NCBI GenBank assembly: GCA_947579605.1
Contig: OX388311.1
Coordinates: 30,444,951 to 30,508,950, forward strand
Origin: Athripsodes cinereus
Taxonomy: Eukaryota; Arthropoda; Insecta; Trichoptera; Leptoceridae
Direction of reading: 5' to 3'
Length of the DNA: 64,000 nucleotides
Shown: piece by piece, positions 13,601-24,381 of the stretch
How the letters are laid out: each line of letters starts with the position of its first letter
Position numbering within the stretch: the first letter of the stretch is position 1
The notes under the pieces: generated by a model
What the model saw: only the letters and a program-made list of their open reading frames with translations
Told to the model about the DNA's origin: nothing
The model's database searches: none
Position numbers and translations under genes: made by a program

Positions 13601-16600
13601 TGGAGGCAGCCTGAAGGGCTGGCCGGCCAAACCACCAAACGGTACTTATATACTAGATGAATGCGCACGGTACTTATATACTAGATGAATAATCACATAT
13701 GTGTGAAAATAGATTAAACATGTTACTACTCACTTATCAAACAAATGTTAGAAAAAAAATCACAATCTGATAGGCCAGAGTATATTTTTAACCAGTTAAA
13801 CATAGACAAAAAGATTCATTTATTACATTTCTAAAAAATTTGCTCCAAACAATAGCTTGTATTGTGAAGGTAGGCTGGGTTGGAAGTCTGAGATATTATC
13901 ATCAGATTGTAACCACTTTATTACTTTTATGCTCTTTTTAAGTAATAAGTATTTCATTGTATTCCAGGCATTATTTGCTACAGAGACATTTGCTATGGGT
14001 CTGAATATGCCGGCCAGGACGGTACTCTTCACAAGTCTGAGGAAGTTTGATGGAAAAGATTTTAGACCTGTGAGTATATACTAAATCTTTATTAAATGCA
14101 AAAACATGTGAAATATAAGACAATATTAGAGGTTTTTTTTTTACTAAATGTCAATTTCCACCAACCAACCCCATTATGCATTGTTTCATTTTTTGCTTTA
14201 TCATATGGATCATTTCTCAAAGGAAGACCATGTATTGAGTATGAGCATCATTGTGACAGGATGGGTTTGCATTGCCTCTTATCTACCTACCCCGCAAGAC
14301 ATGTAGTTTGAAGGAATAAATTTAAAAAATAACTCAGAACTTTTTGTAACTTCATTTATGCTTTTTACTTCTATCATTGACATACAGTTCCTCAGGCATA
14401 CTCGCCTATTCATATGTTCAACACGTGTCTGTCCTGTATAGGATCTGGCTTATATGATCATGCCATTTATTTCTCAGATGGCTCAGCTATATTTAATAAT
14501 AATACTCTGATATTATTGTGTCATTAGGTTACCTCCGGAGAATATATTCAAATGTCAGGTAGAGCTGGTAGAAGAGGTCTGGACGATAAAGGAATAGTCA
14601 TTCTAATAGCTGATGAAAAACTCTCACCGGCTGTGGGTAAAGATATTGTACAGGGCGGGGCTGATCCTATCAACTCCGCTTTCCATCTCACTTACAATAT
14701 GGTACTGAATCTGTTGCGAGTGGAGGAGATCAACCCTGAGTACATGCTGGAGAGGAGCTTCTTCCAATTCCAGAATCAAACTAGCATTCCAGATTTATAT
14801 AAAAGTAAGATGAAGATGTTGAATATCATTTATTTACATTACTGAATACATATTTAATAAAAATTTATAAACTAATATTTATATTTGAAGCAATAATTTT
14901 GTGGTCATGTCAGATAAATTACATATAAACAATGATAATAGAAATGTATATTGCACGAAAAATACATAAAAGAAAATGATGACATATAAATTATGCAAAG
15001 GATGAGTTATATAGTATATTTCCATATTGTAACGGATATATAACCTTTGTTGTTGATCTTAAATTTTAATATTTTACAGAAGGGCTTCCAATTTATTTAT
15101 TTATTTATTTTATTTAACATATTTTTTACAAGTACATTTTTTTTTTAATTACATAAGTATACATAGAAACACTATTTATAGATTAGCATCACGGCTGTGT
15201 TGTGGCCGCACAAAAACATACAAAAAATAATTATAATTAGAAAACCTCTAAAAAGAACTATCAATAATCTCTAAAAAGAACCATCAAAAATCTCTAAAAA
15301 GAACAATCAATAATCATACAAATTTAAGATGCAAAATATAGCACAAGGCGAAAGCATGCATTTAACAAAAAACTATGAAAAAATATAATACAGGTCATGA
15401 GACACTAATAAATAAATACTTCCACTCTATCATACCCTGCACCGCTCAAACACTGAAATGAAACTGAATTTAGATTAATACATGTATTTAAATTATACAG
15501 GTCATGAGACACTAATAAATATAATACAGGTCATGAGACACTAATAAATAAATACTTCCACTCTATCATACCCTGCACCGCTCAAACACTGAAATGAAAC
15601 TGAATTTAGATTAATACATGTACATTAGGGTGTCCCTTATTTTTCAAAGTTTTAATTTTACAACGCATAGGCTCTTATTTTGTTCATTTGGTCCTAAAAC
15701 ACTCAAAAACCAATTTTTATCTTATTCGGAACAGTGCAACCCGTGCCGACTTGCACGGAAACATCTTCATACAAATTACTTCCCAGGGGCGGTGAGTGCC
15801 CACTGTTATTGTCACTCAGTTTTTTCTGGTAATTATCGCGGATTTTTTTTATATTTCAAAGATGTCAGTAGAACTAAGAAGAAATGTAAACAGTATTTTC
15901 TTGGTTGGTGAAGTAAATCAATAGATGACAGCTGCAAAATAACCGTCCAATCGTCAAGTTCTCGCAGTTCTGTCTTTCGACATATGCGATATTAAGTTGA
16001 ATGTTAGTGAAAGTAAATATCTAGTCATTCGTGTGTGCATTACATTCTGAAAAAAGACTAGAATACCTAATAGAACTGTTAATAATCGTGTTAAGAGGTC
16101 AGAGGATTTTTATTAGGTCTGGAAAGAACTGCCAAAAAATAGCAAGAAGATTCAGGATTTTCATCGGCACCGTGAGGAGAATTTCCACTTGAATTGGATA
16201 ATTTATGCGATATTGTATTCGCCGATGCTCTCAAAAGACTAAAAACCAGAGAAGATAATAAATTATTGTAAAAGCAAAGAGACCCAAGACGTACAGGATG
16301 CTTAGCGAGTGTTGAAAAAAAAATGCCTGAAATTGAAAAAAAGCGAGGCTGAAAAAACTAGCAGAAGAGAAAAAGAGATTAAAGCGTATGGTTTCAGAGA
16401 GCTTGTTGGCACCTGCTGCTTTACACAGCTTTGATATGCCTGAGAGAGCCTCTGGCATCCACATAATTTTAAAATCAGATCTACTGGTGCAATGCATCAA
16501 GCACGATGGATGAGAAGAGCTATTTACTCTTCAAAAATATGTTTATTGCAGTCTTAGTTTAAAATGGCGCTAAGGACAAAGAAACTTTACTAGATGTATG

Positions 16601-19600
16601 TTTGTTTATTGTGGTAGTTCATGTAAAGTCCTTGCTTGAATGCTGTTTGGTGTTGAAAGCGCCAAATCAAGACTTGTGTTTTTTTTTTAATATTAAATGG
16701 TAACGAAAGAATTGACAAGCTGATTTCCAAAGCGACTTAAAACAAGTTCAGTCAACATTTCGTGATATTTGTCAAAAGAAAAAGCCGTCCTTTTAATTTT
16801 TATGATAAAATTGATGAGCAGACCAAAGGGACCACTGTAGAAAATTTCCAAAAAAAAGAAAACTTTGGTGATTTCGGTAAGAGATATGAACAATCGAAGG
16901 AACAGATGCCTGGCTCTCTATATGTTAGGTAGTAGTGCTCAATTTATTTAATATGTTATACCATGTTCTTTTTATGTATTCTACAAGTAGCCTTAATGTT
17001 TAATAGGAAATTTTTTGAGTAATTTTGTATTCGTCAAGGGCAAAGATTTATTTTCACAACTAAAACTTGACAGCAGTTTCCTTCAAGTAGGTGTATCTTC
17101 GTATAAATAAATCGTGGCATTTGTGGAAGCTTAAAAAAAGATATATAGCTTAAAAGCAGTGAATGACACAGTTGAAAGAGCTGATAAACTAATCCAAGGC
17201 TTTCATGGTATGATAGCCGCAGACGAAGAAAAGAATCAGTTCATATGACGTTGGGTGCATGAACATAGAAAAATGTACATAGACTGTAAAAGAGAGACTT
17301 TTTAGAGGATATATCGGAATTGATAAATATCAATTTTGTTACTTTTTTTGATAATTACAAGAAATGCTCCATATAAATTTGTGTTTTCATCAATATTTAG
17401 CTAACATAGTGATATTAAATGATGATCTACAGCTAAATTAAAAAGACGCTTTAAGCAGCTTTTTTCTAAAACTTTGAGGCTCTGTCGGCACGGGTTCCAA
17501 TCAACGTAGAAAGCTTTAATTCTGTATTTGGGTAAGTAGTAGGCTAGTAAACACAATTAGAGGGTATGCGTTTCAATAACTGAAAAAAAAATTTTTTCGA
17601 CCAAATAAGGGACACCCTAATGTACATATTTAAATTACACAGGTCATGAGACACTAATAAATATAATACAGGTCATGAGACACTAATAAATAAATACTTC
17701 CACTCTATCATACCCTGCACCGCTCAAACACTGAAATGAAACTGAATTTAGATTAATACATGTATTTAAATTATACAGGTCATGAGACACTAATAAATAT
17801 AATACAGGTCATGAGACACTAATAAATAAATACTTCCACTCTATCATACCCTGCACCGCTCAAACACTGAAATGAAACTGAATTTAGATTAATACATGTA
17901 TTTAAATTATGCTTTTCAGAACTCACTGAAAAGCAGGAAGAGTGTAACAAGATGGTTATAAAGAATGAACATCAGATAGCTTCATACTACAATATCAGGC
18001 AGACACTGGACAACTTGGGAGCACAGTTCAGATCTTTTATCACCATGCCGCAGTACCTCAAACCATTTCTCCAACCTGGGAGATTAGTCAAGGTATTTTT
18101 TTCTAATTAACCCCCTCTTAAGAACGTTGGAAAACAAATAAATTTCACATTTTTCATAATAATTCTAGATTACTTCATTTTATGGGCATTGCTGGATAAT
18201 GCAGTCTTTAGCTTACTTCTAAAGTCGATGATGGCTTAGTGGTTCTTCAGTAGCAGTTTCTCATAGAAATTAGATATACCAACACCGTTGGGCTCGAAAA
18301 GTGTTAAAGTGTTCTCATAGCTAAGCCAAAGGTTCTGTAAAGTTCTGTGAGGCACGAAAATATCATTTTATTTATAGTCTTGTGCACTAAACAAGTCACT
18401 CAGTTACCCTTCAACCTTCCTCAGTTTCTTCCATCCAGAGCTCATTATCATCATCATCATCGCCCTCAACACTCCTCTCGGGAACACAGGGCAGAAACCA
18501 GCCTCCTCCATTCAGAGCGTCTCTGCGCCAATTGCGTCACCTCTTTCCACGACATTCCTTGCGCTCTAATATTGTTGTCATAGGAACGGTCTATTGTGAA
18601 AGAGGGACGCCCGGGCCGACGGAACCCCTGCGGACAGAAGAACAGTGCTCTTTTTGGCCAACTATCATTGGGCATTCTCAAAACATGTCCCAGCCAGGAC
18701 CATCGTCTCTCCTGTATTACGGAGATTACAGATCTCTGCTGGGTGTGCCGGCGCACAGCATCATTTGTAACATGCTCATACCATTTGACATCCAAAATCC
18801 TTTTAAGACACTTGTTTTCAAAGCTTAATATCTTCCGCTCTTGAGCCTTGGTTGAGTGCCAAGACTCACAGCCATATAGAAGGATTGGGATGAACAAGCG
18901 ACATTTTGAACAAGCGACATTTTGTCCAGAGTCCAGATGCCTTCCAAACTTTGTTCATGTTATTGAAAGCCCCGCTAACAGCTCCAATGCGGATTGGTAA
19001 TTCCGACCGGAGATCACCCTCTCCATCCAGAGCTACTTTGCACTAATTGAGTCACCTCTTCCCACGACATTCTTAGTGTTCTGATGTTGTAAGGAATACT
19101 AAAAAAGACATATTGAATAGCAACCAATACAATGTTTCTAGGAGACTTCAGCTCCATTTTATTCTGTTGGTTTCAGATAAAAAGTGATAAGGAAGAATTT
19201 GATTGGGGCATCATAGTTAACTTCAGACAGCAGAATCCTGGACAGGGAGACAAGCGCAGGGGTGTCAAGGGGAAGGTGAGCGAGGACACTAATCCAATGA
19301 CAGCGGAGGCTGTGATCATAGTAGATGTACTACTGCATGTACTTAAGTCTAGTGTTGCTGGGGCGGAGGGAGACTCTACACCTGCTCCGTGTCCAGAAGG
19401 AGAGGTAACACCTTATTTATTTATTTTCAGATCGGCTTTTACCGTTATACCTCAATAAGGTTTACATACATAAAACTGAGAGGAATAATGCTAGGAGACA
19501 TGGCCATTGGAGGATTTAATGGCAAGATCATATTAAACAGTTAGAATCAAACGCCAATTAAATATCTTGAGACTCTACGATCAAACTACAGACAAACTCA

Positions 19601-22600
19601 TTATTTCTCTTTTCACTTAATGCATAACGTGACTCAACCAGGACGATCGTCTCCTGTGTTATGGAATTTAGAGATCTTTGCTAAGTGCTTTGAATTTCTA
19701 TAATATGTGATGTTTAAAACAAAATATTTATTTTCTTTTTAAGACAGGAGATGTGGAAGTAGTCCCGTGTGTCCACACACTCATAAGTCAGATCAGCTCT
19801 CTCCGAGTTTACTATCCAAAAGACCTGCGACCCTCAGACAATCGCAGATCTGTTCTCAAGACTATTCAAGAGGTGAAGAAGAGATTTCCCCAAGGCCCAC
19901 CTGTCCTGAATCCCATCAAAGATATGAAGATACAGGATGATGTGTTTGTACAGTGTGTTGAGAAAATAGAACGATATGAAGAGAAGTAAGTTTTGTAATC
20001 AAAAAATATTTTTCTATACCATCACAACATTATCCATAAGTGACTTAACCAGTCGCCTTTCAACACTACTCCCGGGAGCACAGGGCAGAAAACCAGCCTT
20101 CTATGCACCAATTATGTCATCACTTCTCACAATATTCCTAACGCTCTGATATCATCATCATAGGAACTATGTATTGTGATAAATGTTGAGACTATCAAAA
20201 ACATTGTGTACCCTGTGATATGTATTCAATGGTTATCCTCTCCAAACCATAAATCGAGATCATTTATTTACCATCATTGGTGAATTACAAATGTTTTACA
20301 CGTAATGTTACTTGCCTTTCTAAAGCTTTACATAATATGGCTTTGACAAGACAAATCATTTATGTATTGTATTGTGGAATTCTGTAATTTGTACCGACAA
20401 TTTAAATGTGTTATAATACTTTCAGATTATTCAATCATGAACTTCACAAAGATCCAGTGAGACCTCAGTTGTATGCGGACTACGTTAAGAAATTAGAAAT
20501 GCTAGCAGAGTTGAAAGCGTACAGAGCGGATTTCAAAAAGGCGAAAAGTCTATTGCAGCTGGATGAGTTGAGATCACGGAAAAGAATTCTCAGAAGACTG
20601 GGATATTGTACTTCTACTGATGTTATTGAAATTAAAGGGAGAGTTGCCTGTGAATTGAGCAGGTAAACAGAAATATTATTTTCATAAGTTAATGATTGAC
20701 TTATAATTGATAATTGATTTTTTGTATTCATTTATACTATCCCAGCATCTCCTACAAATAGAGTATGTAGCAAACAGAATTACTGCATGTAATAAACATC
20801 ATGTCATCCTCTCCGTACCAATAAAATATACGACATTCAGGATGGGTGGTACATATAACTCATTGCTGAATTGAAGATGTAATATCTTGAACAGTATATT
20901 TTACGCTTACCTGCCTTTGCAGGATTACTCTACAGTTATGAAAGTTTTGAATATGGCAAAAAATCTCCTTGAATAATTTTTTTTAATATTTTTTGTACTT
21001 CATTTTAAAAATAAATGAAAATAACATCTTGCAAATGTACAGAAAAGAGGAAATCCTATTCTTTGCCAAGAAATCCATGTTTCAGTTGCAAAGTGATTCA
21101 GTATTGTTCACTTAGAAAATTGAAAAATTAATGATAATTTGTTTTTCATTGTTGTAGCGCTGACGAACTTCTCATGACAGAGATGATATTCAATGGAGTC
21201 TTCAATAATATTGGTGTGGAGCAATCTGTAGCATTGCTAAGCTGCTTTGTGTGCGATGAAAAGAGTTCCGAAGTTCCAAAGTGTACGGAGGAACTATCTG
21301 GTGCACTTAGGCAAATGCAAGTAAGGGTCGATTTTATAAACATCAGTTTCTAACTTTGATATCAATTTTGGGTAAAAATTGTTTGAACTGTTTTTCCTGC
21401 TTTATAAAACGATAGTAAATCAAACATTCGCCCAATTTCGACTGGTTAAACGTATAACAAATCATTTTGGTAGATGCCATTTTAGAGACGTCTTTCGTCT
21501 TGTAAGGACATTGTCAGTCATGTCAATGACATTGACAATGTTCTTATAGGATGTCTCTCTCAATAAAAAACATATGGTGGAAAAAACATTTTTTTTTTTA
21601 ATTTCATGTCTGCACCATCATGGAACCTCTCATTATTGAGGTCATTCTCTTGCGTCATAAGAAATAAGGCCTTCAGGATGGTTGCATACTATAAAGTCAC
21701 TGAGTTGTGGATGTTAAATGTTTTGTGAATGGCGTTTTACGAATACCTGTCTTTTACAGGGCACTCAAAAACTTAAAGATTGGGAAAATTCTTCTATTCT
21801 GTTGACTCTGTGCACTTAAAAACTTTTAACACTTCAAAAATGTTTTGTTCGGGAAGGAAAGTTTAGTCCTTTCGTTATTAATGTATATTTTATAATTTCT
21901 TGCAGGAGCTGGCAAGAAGGATAGCTAAAGTATCTAATGATTCACAATTAGAGGTAGAAGAAGATTCATACGTAGAAAAATTCAAACCTTTCCTAATGGA
22001 CGTAGTGTTGGCCTGGTGCAAAGGAGCCTCATTCCTCAAAATATGTGGCATGACAGATATATTTGAAGGTAGGACAAATAGATTATTCCATATTTCATTT
22101 TAATTTGTATAGTTTTGGTTTATCTGCCTATACCATTGAGTCCATCTTCAGGAAGCCAAACATTTCCACACAACTCTCAACTATATGCAAACAGCGCATC
22201 TTGCGATATTTCAGACACATCGTGAGTATAGAGCCTGAGAACTTGGAAAGAGAAATAATAACTGGGGCAGAGTACCAGCAAAATGGAGCGACCCAATTAA
22301 GGAGGTCACACAGAGCTCTCTGCGTGGGGCCCTGAACATAGCTGAGGATTGCATGGGGTGGAGACGGATGGTCTATAGAACAAGACATGATGATGGTCAT
22401 CCTCACAATTGAGGGACCGACAGAGATCACTGGCAAGTGGGGTAGCCAGTGGACTAATTACATGCCAATAAAATAAGACATTCAGGATGGATGCCATACC
22501 TTATCACTACGGCATTGAAAGTGTTAAATGTCTTTTTCGTAATGTTTTATAAATACCTGCCTTTTACAGAATTTTTTTTTTTTTTATTAAAAAAAGATAT

Positions 22601-23036
22601 ATCTGGGTTTTGTAATAAACCCAAATACAACCTTATATTTACAATTGAAAACTTATATTAACTTAGTGGGAATACTATTTTACCCCAAGGACTCTACAGA
22701 TACTCCTTAATTAGATTCAAGATTTCTTATTAAATTGTTTATATATTTATTTGCAGTTTCTTCTAGTAATTGCTAGTAAAATATACTAAACCGGATTGCA
22801 ATATACAAAAATGTTTTGTTAAGTCTTGATTTTTGTTTGGGATTTGTTAAAATATGTTTATTTTTATATTGTTTCCAGGCTCCATAATCAGATGTATGAG
22901 ACGTTTGGAAGAGGTGCTGAGGCAGTTAGTTCAAGCTGCCAAGAATATTGGAAACAGTGATCTCGAAGAGAAGTTCAATGCTGGCATTAAATTGTTGAAA
23001 AGAGATATTGTGTTTGCAGCCAGTTTATATTTATAA
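7667..23036 (+). CDS. MTR4: Exosome RNA helicase MTR4 (MTREX)
   Basis: DExH-box 3'-5' RNA helicase that feeds nuclear RNAs to the exosome (TRAMP, NEXT and PAXT complexes). Exons: 7667-7776, 9386-9508, 9758-10000, 10742-10916, 11776-11887, 12170-12372, 12844-13087, 13287-13477, 13968-14069, 14528-14804, 17920-18092, 19177-19404, 19744-19985, 20426-20662, 21158-21320, 21906-22068, 22879-23036. They total 3144 nt, 1047 aa against 1042 in human; every phase joins. Motifs: AHTSAGKT (Walker A, exon 3), FDEIHYMRD (DEIH, exon 5), LSATIPNA (exon 6), [10 protein letters not shown] (exon 8), FATETFAMG (exon 9), [10 protein letters not shown] (exon 10). The arch/KOW region is in exons 11-13 and is the least conserved part. 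The helical C-terminus ends [12 protein letters not shown], as in human. The first ~75 residues are acidic/lysine-rich, as is usual. Introns carry many LINE and SINE fragments. No frameshift was seen. Confidence 0.95.
8085..9262 (+). mobile_element. Jockey-like LINE 3' end in MTR4 intron 1
   Basis: An open stretch at about 8085-8585 reads [20 protein letters not shown], the conserved C-terminal part of jockey-type reverse transcriptases. A stop and an AT-rich 3' UTR follow. The element ends 'catgtaaaaggctttgccgt' plus an (AATAA)n-rich tail near 9262. The same 3' terminus occurs near 45000-45050 and 45763-45815. It is 5'-truncated, so not autonomous. Confidence 0.75.
9545..9680 (-). repeat. 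SINE-like copy in MTR4 intron 2
   Basis: It begins ctataccatcatgac, the reverse complement of the family's 3' end, and continues through 'aggatgagtgccatacct' and 'acctgcctttacaggact'. It belongs to the same dispersed family as 20738-20965 and 43845-44085. Confidence 0.6.
11200..11570 (-). mobile_element. Degraded RTE-type LINE 3' fragment in MTR4 intron 4
   Basis: On the minus strand the stretch near 11390-11470 translates to [19 protein letters not shown] then TKKEYMAE. This is the '[11 protein letters not shown]' signature of RTE reverse transcriptases with an in-frame stop. It is a dead copy, related to but diverged from the 31.6-kb RTE. Confidence 0.55.
12073..12160 (+). repeat. 38-bp tandem duplication beside the exon 6 acceptor
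   Basis: A 38-bp unit beginning 'atacatgtgagtgcaattat' occurs twice (from 12073 and 12111). A partial third start, atacatgt, is at 12149. The array ends a few bases before the polypyrimidine tract and acceptor of MTR4 exon 6 at 12170. Confidence 0.75.
13489..13688 (+). repeat. Segment bounded by 'tatatactagatga' repeats, MTR4 intron 8
   Basis: The 14-mer tatatactagatga occurs at about 13492, 13647 and 13674; the last two sit in a short tandem duplication. The roughly 140-bp segment between the first two is more GC-rich than its surroundings. It could be an insertion flanked by a target duplication. I do not recognise the family. Confidence 0.4.
14235..14455. mobile_element. Small RTE 3'-end fragments in MTR4 intron 9
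   Basis: 'tatctacctaccccgcaaga' near 14281 resembles the plus-strand RTE terminus (ctttctgcctaccccgcgag) at 44300. 'catacagttcctcaggcata' at 14383 is the antisense counterpart of RTE sequence near 31683. Both pieces are short and degraded. Confidence 0.35.
15088..15385 (-). mobile_element. LINE 3'-end fragment with (TTTA)n tail
   Basis: A (ttta)n run at 15093-15115 is followed by AT-rich sequence with 'cacggctgtgttgtggccgc' (15190). The layout matches the antisense LINE 3' ends at 34628, 45160 and 42218, which all start with a ttta-repeat tail. The family is not identified. Confidence 0.4.
15391..17918 (+). repeat. 136-bp tandem array, four units, split by a transposon
   Basis: Four copies of a unit containing 'caggtcatgagacactaata' and 'cactctatcataccctgcac'. 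The second motif's lead-in aatacttcca starts at 15415, 15551, 17693 and 17829. The period is 136 bp on each side of the inserted element at 15626-17619. The last unit runs straight into the acceptor of MTR4 exon 11. The unit itself contains a nested direct repeat of caggtcatgagacact. Confidence 0.9.
15626..17619 (+). mobile_element. Decayed hAT-like DNA transposon (1994 bp)
   Basis: The ends are perfect 17-bp inverted repeats (tagggtgtcccttattt). They are flanked by the 8-bp duplication atgtacat at 15618-15625 and 17620-17627. Subterminal inverted copies of aacccgtgccgac lie near 15738 and 17478. Internally the plus strand keeps broken coding stretches, for example [19 protein letters not shown] near 16480 and [11 protein letters not shown] near 16650. 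These look like an arthropod transposase family I recall but cannot name with certainty. Many stops and frameshifts make it a fossil. The 8-bp duplication points to hAT, or less likely P-type, elements. Confidence 0.8.
18420..19085 (-). mobile_element. RTE-type LINE 3' end in MTR4 intron 11
   Basis: An open minus-strand stretch at 18466-18897 reads ...[20 protein letters not shown]... then [20 protein letters not shown] and [10 protein letters not shown], the C-terminal signature of RTE reverse transcriptases. The 3' end is a (gat)n tail at about 18446-18464. Related antisense sequence continues toward 19085. It is a different subfamily from the 31.6-kb RTE. Fragments of the same subfamily are at 20055-20190 and 39675-39760. 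Confidence 0.75.
20005..20190 (-). mobile_element. SINE-like end and RTE fragment in MTR4 intron 13
   Basis: 'ttctataccatcacaacatt' (about 20011) is the 3' end of the dispersed SINE-like family. From about 20055, 'cgggagcacagggcagaaaa' onward matches the RTE 3' end at 18470-18590. Both are on the minus strand. Confidence 0.5.
20738..20965 (-). repeat. Near full-length SINE-like copy in MTR4 intron 14
   Basis: It runs from 'tactatcccagcatctccta' through 'acgacattcaggatgggtgg' to 'acctgcctttgcaggattac'. Read on the minus strand it has the same module order as 43845-44085. It lacks a convincing box A/B pair, so pol III origin is not shown. Confidence 0.6.
21604..21800 (-). repeat. SINE-like copy in MTR4 intron 15
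   Basis: It starts 'gtctgcaccatcatggaacc' and passes 'ggccttcaggatggttgcat' and 'tacctgtcttttacagggca'. It is the same minus-strand family as 20738-20965. Confidence 0.6.
22105..22430 (+). mobile_element. Second RTE-type LINE 3' fragment in MTR4 intron 16
   Basis: The plus strand translates as [20 protein letters not shown] then [14 protein letters not shown]. This matches the 'RRILKFFGHI...DNLE..I.TG' signature of another arthropod RTE subfamily. The sequence then runs out of frame. It ends with a gatgatgg-rich stretch near 22390. Confidence 0.6.
22430..22690 (-). repeat. SINE-like copy followed by tRNA-derived SINE tail
   Basis: The first part, to about 22570, carries 'taagacattcaggatggatg' and 'tacctgccttttacag'. 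From 22571 a T-rich run and 'gatatatctgggttttgtaa' match the 3' end of the tRNA-derived SINE at 53819-53998. Two different elements are joined here. Confidence 0.55.
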
Positions 23037-23087
23037 ATGTTTGTCACAGCAACTTACATATTCAAAAGAGATTTTATGTAATTATGT

Positions 23088-23093
23088 AATAAA
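23088..23093 (+). promoter_or_regulatory. MTR4 polyadenylation signal
   Basis: AATAAA about 50 nt past the MTR4 stop codon. The spacing suits a short 3' UTR ending before the RTE insertion at 23198. Confidence 0.65.
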
Positions 23094-23197
23094 AATATTA
23101 TTTGTACAAGATTTTTTATATCAACACATCTGTGAGAGTGAAAATTACGCAATGTAGAATTTTGGCCGTAATTTTTGACTTATGAATAATGTTGTAT

Positions 23198-23445
23198 CAT
23201 CATCATCATCATCATGTCAGCCTCCCTGCGTCCATTGTTGAACATAGGCCTCCCCCATTGATCTCCACAGCTCTCTATCCTGGGCAGACCGCATCCAGCC
23301 GACCCCTGCAACCCGTCTTATGTCGTCCGACCATCGTGCTTGAGGCCTACCAACACTTCTTCTGCCTGTTCTAGGTCTCCACTCCAGAACTTTCTTTGTC
23401 CACCTAGAGTCTGTGTTTCTGGCCACATGACCAGCCCAACTCCAT
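23198..23445 (-). mobile_element. RTE-type LINE 3' end with 8-bp target duplication
   Basis: On the minus strand it encodes KVLEWRPRTGRRSVGRPQAR then WSDDIRRVAG, the end of an RTE-type reverse transcriptase. It closes with a (atg)n tail at 23198-23216. The flanks tgttgtat at 23190-23197 and 23446-23453 look like a target duplication. It is a short 5'-truncated copy just downstream of MTR4. Confidence 0.75.
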
Positions 23446-23453
23446 TGTTGTAT

Positions 23454-24381
23454 ACATTACTTTAATTTTTCAGATGGCATATTCACCTATCTTGAATTCA
23501 CCTATTTTGTGATATCCATAAATAAGTAGAAAAATATAAATCAATTGTTTGCTAAAGTGACATCCACAATAATTTTTCACAGCAATTTCTTGTTAACAAA
23601 CAAACAAACAAACAAAATTTTGTAGAAAAAACGGAGAATGTTGAAAAATGTTTAGTTTCTCTCCGGCATTCAAATATGCTAAACGAGAATTCAGTTAAGT
23701 TTACTTGATAAATTAATAACTTAACGTTTACAATCGTACAATAAAATTTAATAATGTGTGCCGCAACATTACTAATTCACAGAAAAAAGTTAGAAAATAT
23801 CTTTCACCCATAATTTATTTTATTGAGAATACAATAGGTATAGATTGAAAAGAGATAAAGTTTTATAAACATATAATTTTGATGATTTACATTTCATTTT
23901 AAAATACATAGGTATATTGAATTAGTTGTAAGGAAACCATTGTAAAATTACACTTCCAGATAATTCTCATCCTTGTTTTACAACAAATATACATATTGTA
24001 AGGAATAAAATAAACAATCATTGTAGGGGAAGTGTTAGGGGTAAATCTAAAAAAGGTCTGAGCAGGTAGGTACATGTAATAAAAATGTATGAAGATTCTA
24101 GGATATAATTATAATATCATCCTTGCGTTATTACAAAACAATTTGGCTATATAATAACGCATGTGACTGACATACAAACGTTCTACCCACATATGAAACT
24201 AATATAATTTCTGGCTATTTACTGAGGTTTTTAGCAGTTTTTGAAGGTCATTACTAGGCTACATTTAGGTACACTTTTGTGTAAATAAAATATAAATACA
24301 TCATTTGTTTGAATGAATGAATCCAAAAGGATGTGGATGTCAATCTGCAAAACACAATGTGTTAAAAAATAAATGGTGAAA
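23454..24381. other. Intergenic spacer between MTR4 and the zinc-finger gene
   Basis: About 0.9 kb of AT-rich sequence with no coding signal. Its right part must hold the 3' UTR of the minus-strand zinc-finger gene. I see no repeat family here. Confidence 0.5.

Noticed and set aside
13374..13688. 104-codon frame overlapping MTR4 exon 8
   Set aside because: It is out of frame with the conserved helicase sequence and runs into intron repeats.
18347..18844. Several plus-strand frames of 78-98 codons
   Set aside because: They are shadows of the antisense RTE C-terminal coding region.
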